Source of the DNA: Brevundimonas sp.
Lineage (GTDB): Bacteria; Pseudomonadota; Alphaproteobacteria; Caulobacterales; Caulobacteraceae
Direction of reading: 5' to 3'
Assembly: GCA_022712235.1 (NCBI GenBank)
Contig: JALAGW010000269.1
Span: 1 to 41,469 of the forward strand
DNA: 41,469 bases
Shown: piece by piece, positions 31,491 through 40,798 of the stretch
Layout: each line of letters begins with the position of its first letter
How positions within the stretch are numbered: the stretch's first letter is position 1
Notes under the pieces: model-generated
The model's input: only the letters and a program-made list of their open reading frames with translations
Told to the model about the DNA's origin: nothing
The model's database searches: none
Translations under genes and position numbers: made by a program

Positions 31491-33767
31491 ATGACCGATT
31501 CCACCATGACGACGGCCCTTCGCAAGGGCGATGCGATAACACCCGCGCTGTTCGCCGTCGCCGTATTCACCTCGGCCTCGCTCGTTTTTGTCGTCCAGCC
31601 CATGGTGACCAAGCTGGTCCTGCCCATGCTGGGCGGGTCGCCATCGGTGTGGAACACCTCGATGGTCTTCTTCCAGACGGCGCTGCTGGTCGGTTACGGC
31701 TATGCTCACCTGTTGCAGCGAGTGCGATCGCTGAAGTGGCAGGCGGCCATCCATCTGCTTCTGCTGCTGGCGGCGGCCCTGTTTTTGCCCCTTCAGATCA
31801 GCGGCGTCCTGGGAGAGCCAAACCCGTCCACGCCGACCGCCTGGTTGTTGACCACCCTGACCCTGTCGGTCGGTGCGCCGTTCGCCATCCTTTCGGCCAC
31901 CGCCCCCCTGCTCCAGGCCTGGTACGCCCGCGTGCGCGCCGGTCACGCCGACGGCCAGAACCCCTATGTCCTCTACGCCGCCTCCAACCTGGGCAGCTTC
32001 CTGGCCCTGCTGGCCTACCCGGCCCTGATCGAGCCTCTGATGTCCCTGTCCGGCCAAAGGAGGACCTGGACCGGCGGATACGGCCTGTTCGTGGTTCTGG
32101 TGCTGGCCTTGGCCGCCGTCGTCTGGCGTCGCCGGGTTCAGGACGCGCCCGAGCCCGCGCCACTGGCCGTCAGCGCGCCGATCCCCTGGCGCGAGAAGGG
32201 CATCCTGATCCTGCTGGCCGCCGCTCCGACCAGCCTGATGCTAGGCGTCACCGCCCACCTGTCGACCGATGTCGCCTCCGCCCCGTTTCTGTGGGTCGCG
32301 CCTCTGGCTCTCTACCTGCTGACCTTCGTCATCGCCTTCCAGACCAGACCCTGGATCAGCCTGCCTATCACGCTGGTAATTCAAGCGGCCTTGGGCGCCA
32401 TCGTCGTCAGCCTGGTCGGGATGAATACGGGCCAGTGGCTGCTGCTGTTGCTGGGGCATCTGGCGGCCTTCTTCTTCACCGCCCTGATGTGTCATCAGCG
32501 ATTGGCGGTGCGACGGCCCGCGCCGGACCGGCTGACGGAATTCTACCTCCTGCTGTCACTGGGCGGCGTCGTCGGCGGAGCCTTCAACGCCCTGATCGCG
32601 CCGACCATTTTCAACGGCGTCTGGGAATACCCGTTGGTCATGGTTCTGGTCGGCCTGGCCCGCCCCTGGGGCGAGGGCGCCCTGTCGCGCCGCCAGATCA
32701 TCATCCTGATGCTGGGCATAGGCGTGGCCGCCGCGCCGCCGATCATCCTTGAGATCATGCGCTACAATCCCGAGTTCCGCGCCCTTCTGAGCGATCAGGC
32801 GAGGCTGCAGATGGTGCAGTTGATCCTTGGAGGGGCGGCGATTTGCGCCTTCCTGGTTCGAGATCGTGCCTTCCTGTTCACCATCATCATCGCCGTCATC
32901 ACCCTGTCGGCCCACCACGTCGGGCGCGGTTATGACTGGAACCTGACCGAGCGCAGCTTCTTCGGCGTCATGCGGGTGGCCGTCACACGCGACGACGGCA
33001 TGGGCGGAGACGTTCACGTCCTGATGCACGGCACGACGCTCCACGGCGCCCAGGCTCGCGCGCCCGGCTTCGCCTGCATGCCGACCATGTATTACGCGAC
33101 CGCCACGCCCTTGGGCCAGGCGGCGCAGCGTATTCAGGCTCGGGGTCCCGCCGCCAAGATCGGCATCGTGGGCCAAGGTTCCGGCGCCATGGCCGCCTAC
33201 AAGCGCGCCGAAGACGAAATGACCTTCTTCGAGATCGATCCCATGGTGGACCGCGTGTCGCGTGATCCGTCCTGGTTCACCTACATTTCGAACTGCGCCG
33301 ACGGCCCGATCCGCACTGTTCTGGGCGACGCCCGCCTGACCATGGCGAAGGAGGCGCCGGGCACCTATGATCTGCTGGTCATCGACGCCTTCTCATCGGA
33401 CGCCGTGCCGACCCACCTGCTGACGGTCGAGGCCATTCAGGGCTATCTGGAGCTGCTGAAGCCCGACGGCGTGGTGATGCTGCACCTGTCGAACCGCAAC
33501 CTCGAGATCACCATGCCGGCCGTCGCCGCCGCCCGTCAGTTGGGCGCAGCAGACCTGCATCAGATCTACATCGAACAACCGCACGCCCCCGAAATGTCCG
33601 AGGCCTCGACGGAGGCTTTGGCCATCTCGCCGACAGCCCAGGGCCTGGCTGATTTCAAGGCCGACCGACGCTGGCGCAAACTGGCCCCGACCGAGGTGCG
33701 CCCCTGGACCGACGACTACGTCAACCTGTTCGGCGCCCTGATCCGGCAGATGAAGGGGCGCGGCTAG
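31491..33767 (+). CDS. Membrane protein fused to a spermidine-synthase-like domain
   Basis: About 758 aa from ATG 31491. Residues up to about 510 hold a dozen or more helices, beginning ALFAVAVFTSASLVFVVQPM, and LVLPMLGGSPSVWNTSMVFF, the usual opening of this family. The last 230 residues are a Rossmann domain like spermidine synthase: KIGIVGQGSGAMAAYKR (glycine loop), FFEIDPMVDRV, VLGDARLTM and YDLLVIDAFSSDAVPTHLLT. Catalysis is unproven. The glycine loop and DAFSSDAVP fit a nucleotide-type ligand, but the polyamine substrate residues cannot be confirmed. The frame remains open back to 31362 inside cinA; ATG 31491 precedes the first helix by about 20 residues. Its 3' end overlaps mfd by 4 bases. 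Confidence 0.82.
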   Translation: MTDSTMTTALRKGDAITPALFAVAVFTSASLVFVVQPMVTKLVLPMLGGSPSVWNTSMVFFQTALLVGYGYAHLLQRVRSLKWQAAIHLLLLLAAALFLPLQISGVLGEPNPSTPTAWLLTTLTLSVGAPFAILSATAPLLQAWYARVRAGHADGQNPYVLYAASNLGSFLALLAYPALIEPLMSLSGQRRTWTGGYGLFVVLVLALAAVVWRRRVQDAPEPAPLAVSAPIPWREKGILILLAAAPTSLMLGVTAHLSTDVASAPFLWVAPLALYLLTFVIAFQTRPWISLPITLVIQAALGAIVVSLVGMNTGQWLLLLLGHLAAFFFTALMCHQRLAVRRPAPDRLTEFYLLLSLGGVVGGAFNALIAPTIFNGVWEYPLVMVLVGLARPWGEGALSRRQIIILMLGIGVAAAPPIILEIMRYNPEFRALLSDQARLQMVQLILGGAAICAFLVRDRAFLFTIIIAVITLSAHHVGRGYDWNLTERSFFGVMRVAVTRDDGMGGDVHVLMHGTTLHGAQARAPGFACMPTMYYATATPLGQAAQRIQARGPAAKIGIVGQGSGAMAAYKRAEDEMTFFEIDPMVDRVSRDPSWFTYISNCADGPIRTVLGDARLTMAKEAPGTYDLLVIDAFSSDAVPTHLLTVEAIQGYLELLKPDGVVMLHLSNRNLEITMPAVAAARQLGAADLHQIYIEQPHAPEMSEASTEALAISPTAQGLADFKADRRWRKLAPTEVRPWTDDYVNLFGALIRQMKGRG

Positions 33768-36700
33768 GCCGCGCCCGCCACCCGCGCCAGATCGGCGGTG
33801 ATGCGCTCGGCGACCTTGAGGCGGTCGTCGGGCGTGGGCCAGTCGCCCTTCACCACGATCTTCTGATCCGGGCGAATTTTCCAGAAGGCCTGGTTCTTCT
33901 GGATCAGACCGACCAGCCCCATCGGATTGGGGAAGCTGTTGTTGCGCAAGGTCAGCACCGCGCCCTTGGGCCCGATGTCGATCTTTTCGATCGAGGCCGT
34001 GCGACAGTTGGCCTTGATGCCCACGATGCGCAAAAGCTGCTGCGCCTCGTCCGGCAGCGGGCCAAAGCGGTCGATCAGCTCCGCCGCCATGGCCTCGCGA
34101 TCTTCCATTTTCTCGGCGTCCGACAGACGACGATAGAGGCTGAGGCGAACGTTCAGGTCCGGCACATAAGTCTCAGGAATCAGAACCGCTGCGCCGACGT
34201 TGATCGACGGCGACCAGCCACGGTCGGCCACTTCCTCGCCCTGCTCGCGCAGTTCAGCGACGGCGTCTTCCAGCATCTGCTGATACAGCTCGACCCCGAC
34301 CTCGCGGATGTGGCCCGACTGTTCGTCGCCCAGCAGGTTGCCGCCGCCGCGCTGGTCCAGATCGTGGCTCGCCAGCTGGAAGCCGGCGCCCAGATTGTCC
34401 AGCGACTGCAACACCTGCAACCGTCGCTCAGCCGACAGGCTCAGCGGCCGCTTGGGGTCCGTCGTCAGATAGGCGAAGGCCCGCGCCTTGGACCGACCGA
34501 TGCGGCCGCGGATCTGGTGCAACTGGGCCAGCCCGAACATATCGGCGCGGTGGACGATCAGGGTGTTGGCTGTCGGAATGTCGATGCCGCTCTCGACGAT
34601 GGTCGTCGAGACCAGCACGTCGTACTGCCCGTCGTAGAAGGCGCTCATCACCTCCTCCAGCTGGGTCGGGCTCATCTGGCCGTGGCCGACGACGAACTTC
34701 ACCTCGGGCACCTGCTCGCGCAGGAACTTCTCGATGTCCGGCAGGTCCTTCAGACGCGGCGCGACGTAGTAGGCCTGACCGCCGCGATACTTCTCGCGCA
34801 GCAAGGCCTCACGCACCAGCACCGGGTCCCACGGCGTGACGTAGGTCCGCACCGCCAGACGATCGACCGGCGGCGTGGCGATGATCGACATCTCGCGGAT
34901 GCCCGACAGCGCCATCTGCAGGGTACGCGGGATCGGCGTGGCGGTCAGGGTCAACAGGTGAACATCGGCCCGCAGGGACTTCAGCTTCTCCTTGTGCTTG
35001 ACGCCGAAGTGCTGCTCCTCGTCGACGATAACCAGGCCCAGGTCCTTGAACCCGACCTGTTCGGCCAGAACCGCATGGGTGCCGACGACGATCTCGAAGG
35101 TTCCATCCTTCAAGCCCGCGCGCGTCTCGTTGGCGTCCTTGGCCGTGACCATGCGCGACAGGTGCCGCACCGTGATCGGCCAGCCGGCGAAGCGCTCGCT
35201 GAAGGTCTTGAAATGCTGGCGCGCCAGCAGGGTCGTCGGGCAGACGATGGCCACCTGCTGGTCGCTCATGGCCACGACAAAGGCGGCGCGCAGGGCGACC
35301 TCGGTCTTGCCGAAGCCGACGTCGCCGCAGATCAGGCGATCCATCGGCGTCCCCTTGCCCAGGTCTTCCAGCACGTCGCCGATGGCGTTCAGCTGGTCGT
35401 CCGTCTCCTCGTAAGGGAAGCGGGCGCAGAACTCGTCGAACAGGCCGGACGGCGGCGTGATGGCGTCGGACACGCGCAGCGCACGCTTGGCGGCCAGGGC
35501 GATCAGGCCCTCGGCCATGGCGCGCAGCCGCTCCTTGGCCTTGGCCTTGCGCGCCTGCCAGCCCGCTCCGCCCAGACGGTCCAGCTGAACCCCGTCGGCG
35601 TCCGTGCCGTATCGGGTCAGAAGGTCAATATTTTCAACTGGCAAATAGAGCTTGCTGTCACCGGCGTAGAGCAGTTCCAGGCAGTCGTGCGGCGCCTCCT
35701 GGATTTCCAGCGTCCGCAAGCCCTCATAGCGGCCGATGCCGTGATCGAGGTGGACCACCAGATCGCCCGCCGTCAGGGCCGAGGCCTCGGCCAGGAAGTT
35801 GGAAGCCCGTCGCTTGCGCTTGGGCCGCGCCAGGCGGTCGCCCAGGATGTCGGTCTCGGAAATGACCGCGACTTCATCCGTGACGAAGCCGTGCTCGACC
35901 GGCAGGACGGCGCGCAGATAGATATCCTTGGGCGCCGCCAGAACGTCGTCCCAGTCGCGCACAGGCAGGACATGAGTCAGGCCGTGATCGCCCAGCATGG
36001 CCGCCAGACGCTCGGCCGAACCTTCGGACCAGGAAGCGAACAGGACGCGCCTGCCCTGCCCCTTCAGCGCCTCGGCGTGCTGGGCCACAGCAGCGAACAG
36101 GTTGACGCTGTCCTGCGACCGCTCAGCGGTGAAGCTGCGGCCCAGGCGGCCCCCGGCGTCCTCGCCCGATCCGTCCGACAGCGACGACAGGCGGCGCACG
36201 GCGCGCCCGGCCAGGGCGCTGTTCCAGTCGCCTTCGTCCAGGTAGAGACTCTGCGGCGTCGGCGCGCGATAGGCCGCGCCGCCCTTGCCCTTGGCGGCTT
36301 CCTTGCGCGCCTCATAGGCGTCGGTCGTCAAGTTCCAGCGCTCGACGCGGGCCTGTTCCACCTGACTGTCGAGGAAGACGGGGGCGCTGTCCGGCAAGAA
36401 GTCGAACAGGGTGTCGAGACGCTCGTAGAAGAGCGGCAGCCAGTGCTCCAGCCCCTGACGGCGCGCGCCCTCGCTCACGGCGGCGTACATGGGCTCCTCG
36501 CCCGGCGCGCCGAACAGATTCAGATAGCCGCTGCGGAAGCGCGAGATGCTCTCGGCGTCCAGCAGGACCTCAGACACCGGCAGCAGCGCGACCTGCTTCA
36601 GCTGTTTGGTCGAGCGCTGGGTCTCGGGGTCGAAGGCGCGAATGGATTCCAGTTCGCTGCCAAACAGATCCAGACGCACCGGCTCGTCGAAACCGGGCGG

Positions 36701-37213
36701 AAAGACGTCGATGACGCCGCCGCGAATGGCGTATTCACCGCGTTCCGACACGGTCGAGGCCCGCACATAGCCGTTGGCCGCGACGTAGCGTTCCAGCGCT
36801 GTCGTATCCAGATCGCGGCCAACCCTGGCCTCGAACCCGGCCCCGGTGACGGCCTGACGCGGCGGCGTGCGTTGGGTCACGGCGGCGATGGTGGCGACGA
36901 CCAGCAAAGGCCGGGCGTCGGACGGGTCGCGCTGGGCCAGTCGGGTCAGGGTCGCCATGCGCTGGGCCGCGACCGAGGCGGTCGGGCTCAGCCGGTCATA
37001 GGGCAGGCAATCCCAGGCCGGATACTCAAGAACTTCAAGGTCCTTGGCGAAGAAGCTCAATGCCTGAACGAAATTGCCGGAGCGCTGGTAGTCCCGCGCC
37101 ACCAGCAGCCCCACGCCGCCCTGGGCCTTCAGCCGCTCGGCGACAACCAGCGCGTCCAGCCCCTCGGGCGCGCCGCCCAGTTCGACGTCACGCCGCGCCA
37201 TCGCCTCACTCAT
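33764..37213 (-). CDS. mfd: Transcription-repair coupling factor Mfd
   Basis: An ATP-driven DNA translocase of 1149 aa that removes stalled RNA polymerase and recruits UvrA. The UvrB-homology region opens with LEYPAWDCLPYDRLSPTASV. The RNAP-interacting segment follows GDLVVHLDHGIGRYEGL. The helicase core has GDVGFGKTEVALRAAF (Walker A), IVDEEQHFGVKHKEKL (DEEQ box), TLTATPIPRTLQMALSG and VESGIDIPTANTLIV. A TRCF domain ends the protein. ATG 37213 overlaps the sdhE stop (TGATG); a TTG directly before it is less likely. All motor motifs look intact. Confidence 0.97.
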   Translation of the reverse strand: MSEAMARRDVELGGAPEGLDALVVAERLKAQGGVGLLVARDYQRSGNFVQALSFFAKDLEVLEYPAWDCLPYDRLSPTASVAAQRMATLTRLAQRDPSDARPLLVVATIAAVTQRTPPRQAVTGAGFEARVGRDLDTTALERYVAANGYVRASTVSERGEYAIRGGVIDVFPPGFDEPVRLDLFGSELESIRAFDPETQRSTKQLKQVALLPVSEVLLDAESISRFRSGYLNLFGAPGEEPMYAAVSEGARRQGLEHWLPLFYERLDTLFDFLPDSAPVFLDSQVEQARVERWNLTTDAYEARKEAAKGKGGAAYRAPTPQSLYLDEGDWNSALAGRAVRRLSSLSDGSGEDAGGRLGRSFTAERSQDSVNLFAAVAQHAEALKGQGRRVLFASWSEGSAERLAAMLGDHGLTHVLPVRDWDDVLAAPKDIYLRAVLPVEHGFVTDEVAVISETDILGDRLARPKRKRRASNFLAEASALTAGDLVVHLDHGIGRYEGLRTLEIQEAPHDCLELLYAGDSKLYLPVENIDLLTRYGTDADGVQLDRLGGAGWQARKAKAKERLRAMAEGLIALAAKRALRVSDAITPPSGLFDEFCARFPYEETDDQLNAIGDVLEDLGKGTPMDRLICGDVGFGKTEVALRAAFVVAMSDQQVAIVCPTTLLARQHFKTFSERFAGWPITVRHLSRMVTAKDANETRAGLKDGTFEIVVGTHAVLAEQVGFKDLGLVIVDEEQHFGVKHKEKLKSLRADVHLLTLTATPIPRTLQMALSGIREMSIIATPPVDRLAVRTYVTPWDPVLVREALLREKYRGGQAYYVAPRLKDLPDIEKFLREQVPEVKFVVGHGQMSPTQLEEVMSAFYDGQYDVLVSTTIVESGIDIPTANTLIVHRADMFGLAQLHQIRGRIGRSKARAFAYLTTDPKRPLSLSAERRLQVLQSLDNLGAGFQLASHDLDQRGGGNLLGDEQSGHIREVGVELYQQMLEDAVAELREQGEEVADRGWSPSINVGAAVLIPETYVPDLNVRLSLYRRLSDAEKMEDREAMAAELIDRFGPLPDEAQQLLRIVGIKANCRTASIEKIDIGPKGAVLTLRNNSFPNPMGLVGLIQKNQAFWKIRPDQKIVVKGDWPTPDDRLKVAERITADLARVAGAA

Positions 37214-37527
37214 CAACCGATACCCTTGGCCACTTCCGCCGCAACGTGTTCCCGCATGAAGGCCCTGATGCGCGCGAGCATCGGCCCGTCGAACTCGGGC
37301 GGGGTCGCCTCCTTCTCGATGATCCAGGCGTAGAGGTACTGATCCTCTTCGTTCAGAAGGTGCTCCAGCTGATCCAGCTCGGCGTCGTCCATCGACGGGC
37401 CGATCTGGTCGACGAACGGCCCCAGCACCATGTCGGCTTCGCGGAAGCCGCGCCGCCAGGCGCGATAGGCGATCCGGCCGAGTCGTTGTTTCCGGGCGTC
37501 CTCTGGACGTGAATCAATATCGGCCAC
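37213..37527 (-). CDS. sdhE: FAD assembly factor SdhE
   Basis: A 104-aa protein that promotes covalent attachment of FAD to succinate dehydrogenase SdhA. The family core AYRAWRRGFREADMVLGPFV contains the invariant RGxxExD. A run of helical, acidic residues (LEHLLNEEDQYLYAWIIEKE) matches the second half. It starts at GTG 37527 with AAGGA about 8 bases upstream, a strong site. In many alphaproteobacteria it sits between recG and mfd as here, divergent from recG across about 80 bases and overlapping mfd. Confidence 0.95.
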   Translation of the reverse strand: MADIDSRPEDARKQRLGRIAYRAWRRGFREADMVLGPFVDQIGPSMDDAELDQLEHLLNEEDQYLYAWIIEKEATPPEFDGPMLARIRAFMREHVAAEVAKGIG

Positions 37528-37610
37528 GCGGTTCCTTGCCCGGTCCGTTCAGGTGAAGAGTTGGATCAGATAGCGTTCCCGTTCCGTTTTCGCCAGCTAT
37601 GCTGAGGCTA

Positions 37611-39692
37611 ATGCGGCCCGAGATTCTTTTTCCCCTGGTTGCGGACGTCTCCACCCTGAAGGGCGTGGGGCCCCGAAGTGCGCCCCTGGTGCAGAAACTG
37701 GCCGGCCCTCTGGTCCGCGACGTCCTTTTCCTGTCGCCATCCGGCATCATCCAGCGTCGCCGCACGACCGCCGCCGCCGCCGTCGAGGGCGAGATCGGCG
37801 TCTTCGAGGTTTTGATCGACCGGCTGATCCCGCCGCACAAGATCGGCGCCCCGATCAAGGTGCGGGCGTCCGACGAGACCGGCTTTGTCCACCTGATCTG
37901 GTTCGCCGGTTCGCCCCGCCATATCGAGAGCCTGGCCCCGCGCGGCGAGCGACGGCTGGTGACCGGCAAGGTCGAACGCTTCAACAACGAGGTGCAGATC
38001 GCGCACCCCGACTACATCCTGCCGTTGGACAAGGCCGACGAGATTCCGCTGTCGGAACCCGTCTATCCGGCGACCCAGGGCCTGACGTCGCGGGTGATGC
38101 GCAAGCTGGCGCAAGGGGCGCTGGCGGCGACGCCGGAACTGGACGAATGGCAGGACGCCGCCTGGCTGGCGGCGAGGCGCTGGCCCGGTTGGCGTGCGGC
38201 ATTGGAAAGCCTGCACGCACCGACTTCGGAGATGGACCTGACGCCCGAGGCCCCGGCGCGCCAGCGTCTGGCCTATGACGAGCTGTTCGCGCACCAGTTG
38301 GCCTTGGCTCGCCGCCGGCGCGCACGCCAGATCACGCCCGCAGCGCGCATCACGGCGGGCGAGGCCTCGCAGCGGATGCTGGCCGCCCTGCCCTTCACCC
38401 TGACCGGCGCCCAAGCCCGCGCCATCGAGGAAATCCGCGCCGATCTGGCCTCTGGCGAGCAGATGGGGCGGTTGCTGCAGGGCGACGTGGGTTCGGGCAA
38501 GACCGCCGTCGCGGCCCTGGCCCTAGCCGACGCGGCTTCCAGCGGTTTCCAGTCCGCCCTGATGGCTCCGACCGAAATCCTGGCGCGTCAGCACTATCAA
38601 CGCCTGGCCCCGATGCTGGAGGAAGCCGGCGTCTCGACCATCCTGCTGACCGGCCGCGATACTCAAGGCGAGCGCCGTCAACGGCTGGCGGCCCTGGCCT
38701 CCGGCGAGGCGCACGTCGCCATCGGCACCCACGCCCTGTTCCAGGACGCGGTCCAGTTCCATCGTCTGGCCCTGGCCGTCATCGACGAGCAGCACCGTTT
38801 CGGCGTCAACGAGCGTCAGCGGTTGCAGGGCAAGGGCGAAGGCGGCGTCCATCTGTTGACCATGTCGGCCACGCCGATCCCGCGCACCCTGGAACTGACC
38901 CAGTACGGCGAGTTGGAGGTCAGTCGCCTGATGGAGAAGCCGCCGGGCCGCACCCCCGTCGCCACCGCCGTCCTGCCCCTGGTCCGGATCGGCGAGGTGG
39001 CCAAGCGCTTGAAGATCGCGATCGACGACGGCGCCCAAGCCTACTGGATCTGCCCCCTGGTGGCCGAATCCGAAGCCATCGACCTGGCCGCCGCCGAGGA
39101 GCGCGCCAATGACCTGCGGCGCATCCTTCAGGTCGAGGTCGGCCTGGCCCACGGCCAGATGCCCGGCGCAGAGCGTGAAGCCGTGATGACGGAGTTCGCG
39201 GAGGGGCGCATTCCCCTGTTGGTCGCCACCACGGTCGTCGAGGTCGGCGTGGACGTGCCCAACGCCTCGATCATGGTCATCGAACACGCTGACCGCTTCG
39301 GCCTGGCCCAGCTTCACCAGTTGCGCGGCCGCGTCGGACGCGGGGCCAAGTCGAGCGCCTGCATCCTGCTGTACGGCGGTCAGGACGGCGCCCTGGGCGA
39401 GATCGCCCGCGAGCGCCTCGAAACCCTGCGTCGGACGGAAGACGGGTTCGAGATCGCAGAGGAAGATTTCCGCCTGCGCGGCGGCGGCGATCCCCTGGGC
39501 CTGAAACAGAGCGGCTTCCCCGCCTATCGCTTCGCGGACCCGATCAAGCATCGCGCGCTGATGTTGGCGGCTTCCGACGACGCCCGCCTCATCCTGGGCC
39601 GCGATCCGGACCTGACCAGTCCGCGCGGCGAGGCCGTGCGGGTGCTGGAAGCCCTGTTCGACTGGCGCGCCGAGCGGACGGGCGCTGATTAA
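37611..39692 (+). CDS. recG: ATP-dependent DNA helicase RecG
   Basis: A branched-DNA helicase of about 693 aa that regresses stalled forks. The wedge/OB domain starts MRPEILFPLVADVSTLKGVG. The motor has GDVGSGKTAVAALALADA (Walker A), IDEQHRFGVNERQRL, LTMSATPIPRTLELTQYGEL, VATTVVEVGVDVPNASIMVI and QLHQLRGRVGRGAKS. ATG 37611 gives the usual RecG N-terminus; an in-frame ATG 12 bases earlier (37599) is possible. Its 3' end overlaps the convergent DUF3089 gene by 4 bases. Confidence 0.97.
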   Translation: MRPEILFPLVADVSTLKGVGPRSAPLVQKLAGPLVRDVLFLSPSGIIQRRRTTAAAAVEGEIGVFEVLIDRLIPPHKIGAPIKVRASDETGFVHLIWFAGSPRHIESLAPRGERRLVTGKVERFNNEVQIAHPDYILPLDKADEIPLSEPVYPATQGLTSRVMRKLAQGALAATPELDEWQDAAWLAARRWPGWRAALESLHAPTSEMDLTPEAPARQRLAYDELFAHQLALARRRRARQITPAARITAGEASQRMLAALPFTLTGAQARAIEEIRADLASGEQMGRLLQGDVGSGKTAVAALALADAASSGFQSALMAPTEILARQHYQRLAPMLEEAGVSTILLTGRDTQGERRQRLAALASGEAHVAIGTHALFQDAVQFHRLALAVIDEQHRFGVNERQRLQGKGEGGVHLLTMSATPIPRTLELTQYGELEVSRLMEKPPGRTPVATAVLPLVRIGEVAKRLKIAIDDGAQAYWICPLVAESEAIDLAAAEERANDLRRILQVEVGLAHGQMPGAEREAVMTEFAEGRIPLLVATTVVEVGVDVPNASIMVIEHADRFGLAQLHQLRGRVGRGAKSSACILLYGGQDGALGEIARERLETLRRTEDGFEIAEEDFRLRGGGDPLGLKQSGFPAYRFADPIKHRALMLAASDDARLILGRDPDLTSPRGEAVRVLEALFDWRAERTGAD

Positions 39693-40798
39693 AGGCCTGG
39701 CGCCCGCTGCGCCTTCCAGGCCGTCAGCCGCGCGTGGGCGTCTGCCTCTGTGTCGGCGTAGAAGAGGTTATAGGGGCGCGCCTTTCGTCGGTCGGCCCAG
39801 CCACGGAATTCGCGGAAGGATTCTGATTTCAGCACAGTATGTCGCAGCAGACCGTCCCGGCATTGCGTGGTGATCTGACGGTCGATGAAGGCCGGGCGAA
39901 CGCCCCATTCCAGCCCCGTAGCATTGGCGGCGCCCAGGTGACGGCGCGCCGGAACCATGGCGCCGTCGTCGCTGCCAGACACGGGATTGACGCACAAGGC
40001 CGGGCGATCCGCCAATTCAACCAGTTGACCGCGATCATTCCAGACCAACGCACGTCTCAAACGCCGACGCGCGGCGCCCTCATCGCCTTCCCCCACCTGC
40101 GACCAACCGACCACGCAACCGGTCTGGCTGCGAGTATGACAGGCGGGAATCGTCGTCGTGCGGTCCAGACTGACGGTGGCGTCGATCAGATAGACCGCGA
40201 CCAGGCGCTCGCGCAGAGCGTCATTGTTCGCGACGCGATCGTAAACCAGACGGGCGACCAGATCCGCGCCCTGTTCGACGCCGGCCAGAATGATCGGTCC
40301 ATCAGGATGGAGGGCGAGCCATCGGTCGAAGGCTTTGTCGATGTCTCCATAGGCAAAAGCCCGGGCCTCCCGTGCATCTTCGCGCAGCGTCAGACGCGTG
40401 TAGAGACTGGCCTGACGATAGCGCGGGGCGCTGATGGCGCCGGCGCGGGCGAATGGACCCGCATAGTTGGGGATCACCACCCGCGTCAGATAGGCGTCCG
40501 CCTTCCTGTCGCCGATAGAGCCGTTCCATCCTTTTCCGCCATCATAGGTCGTGGAATGAACGAAAAAGATGGCCGCAGCGTCCGCGCCAGGCGCCCGCGC
40601 GTCCTGCATGGCCCAGGCGTCTGATCGCGCGTAGTCCGGCGCAGGAGGCGGCTCATAGGTCTGGAACGGCACCTGAGGATCCAGTCCCGCTTTCAGGATA
40701 TCGCCGCGCCAGACGGCCACGGCCGCCACCAGGATAAAGACAACCACAAAGCCCGCGTAGCCGACCCACTGGCGCAACGTCAGGCTGGGTATCTTCAT
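39689..40798 (-). CDS. DUF3089 alpha/beta-hydrolase-fold protein with altered nucleophile elbow
   Basis: A 369-aa protein anchored by one N-terminal helix (WVGYAGFVVVFILVAAVAVW), so most of it is periplasmic. The DUF3089 family has an alpha/beta hydrolase fold. AAIFFVHSTTYDGGKGWNGS and YRQASLYTRLTL are typical family segments, and the C-terminal half holds paired cysteines (ACHTRSQTGCVVGW). At the elbow, where GHSQG-type motifs place Ser, the sequence reads LAGVEQGADLVARLVYD, with Glu in place of Ser. Either the protein is no longer an ordinary serine hydrolase, or the subfamily uses another residue. It overlaps the hldD stop by 4 bases, hinting at a link to envelope biogenesis. Confidence 0.82.
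   Translation of the reverse strand: MKIPSLTLRQWVGYAGFVVVFILVAAVAVWRGDILKAGLDPQVPFQTYEPPPAPDYARSDAWAMQDARAPGADAAAIFFVHSTTYDGGKGWNGSIGDRKADAYLTRVVIPNYAGPFARAGAISAPRYRQASLYTRLTLREDAREARAFAYGDIDKAFDRWLALHPDGPIILAGVEQGADLVARLVYDRVANNDALRERLVAVYLIDATVSLDRTTTIPACHTRSQTGCVVGWSQVGEGDEGAARRRLRRALVWNDRGQLVELADRPALCVNPVSGSDDGAMVPARRHLGAANATGLEWGVRPAFIDRQITTQCRDGLLRHTVLKSESFREFRGWADRRKARPYNLFYADTEADAHARLTAWKAQRAPGL

Noticed and set aside
34310..37333. A 1007-codon open frame on the plus strand opposite mfd and sdhE
   Set aside because: It is antisense to well-recognised genes, shows no family pattern, and long antisense frames are expected in high-GC DNA.
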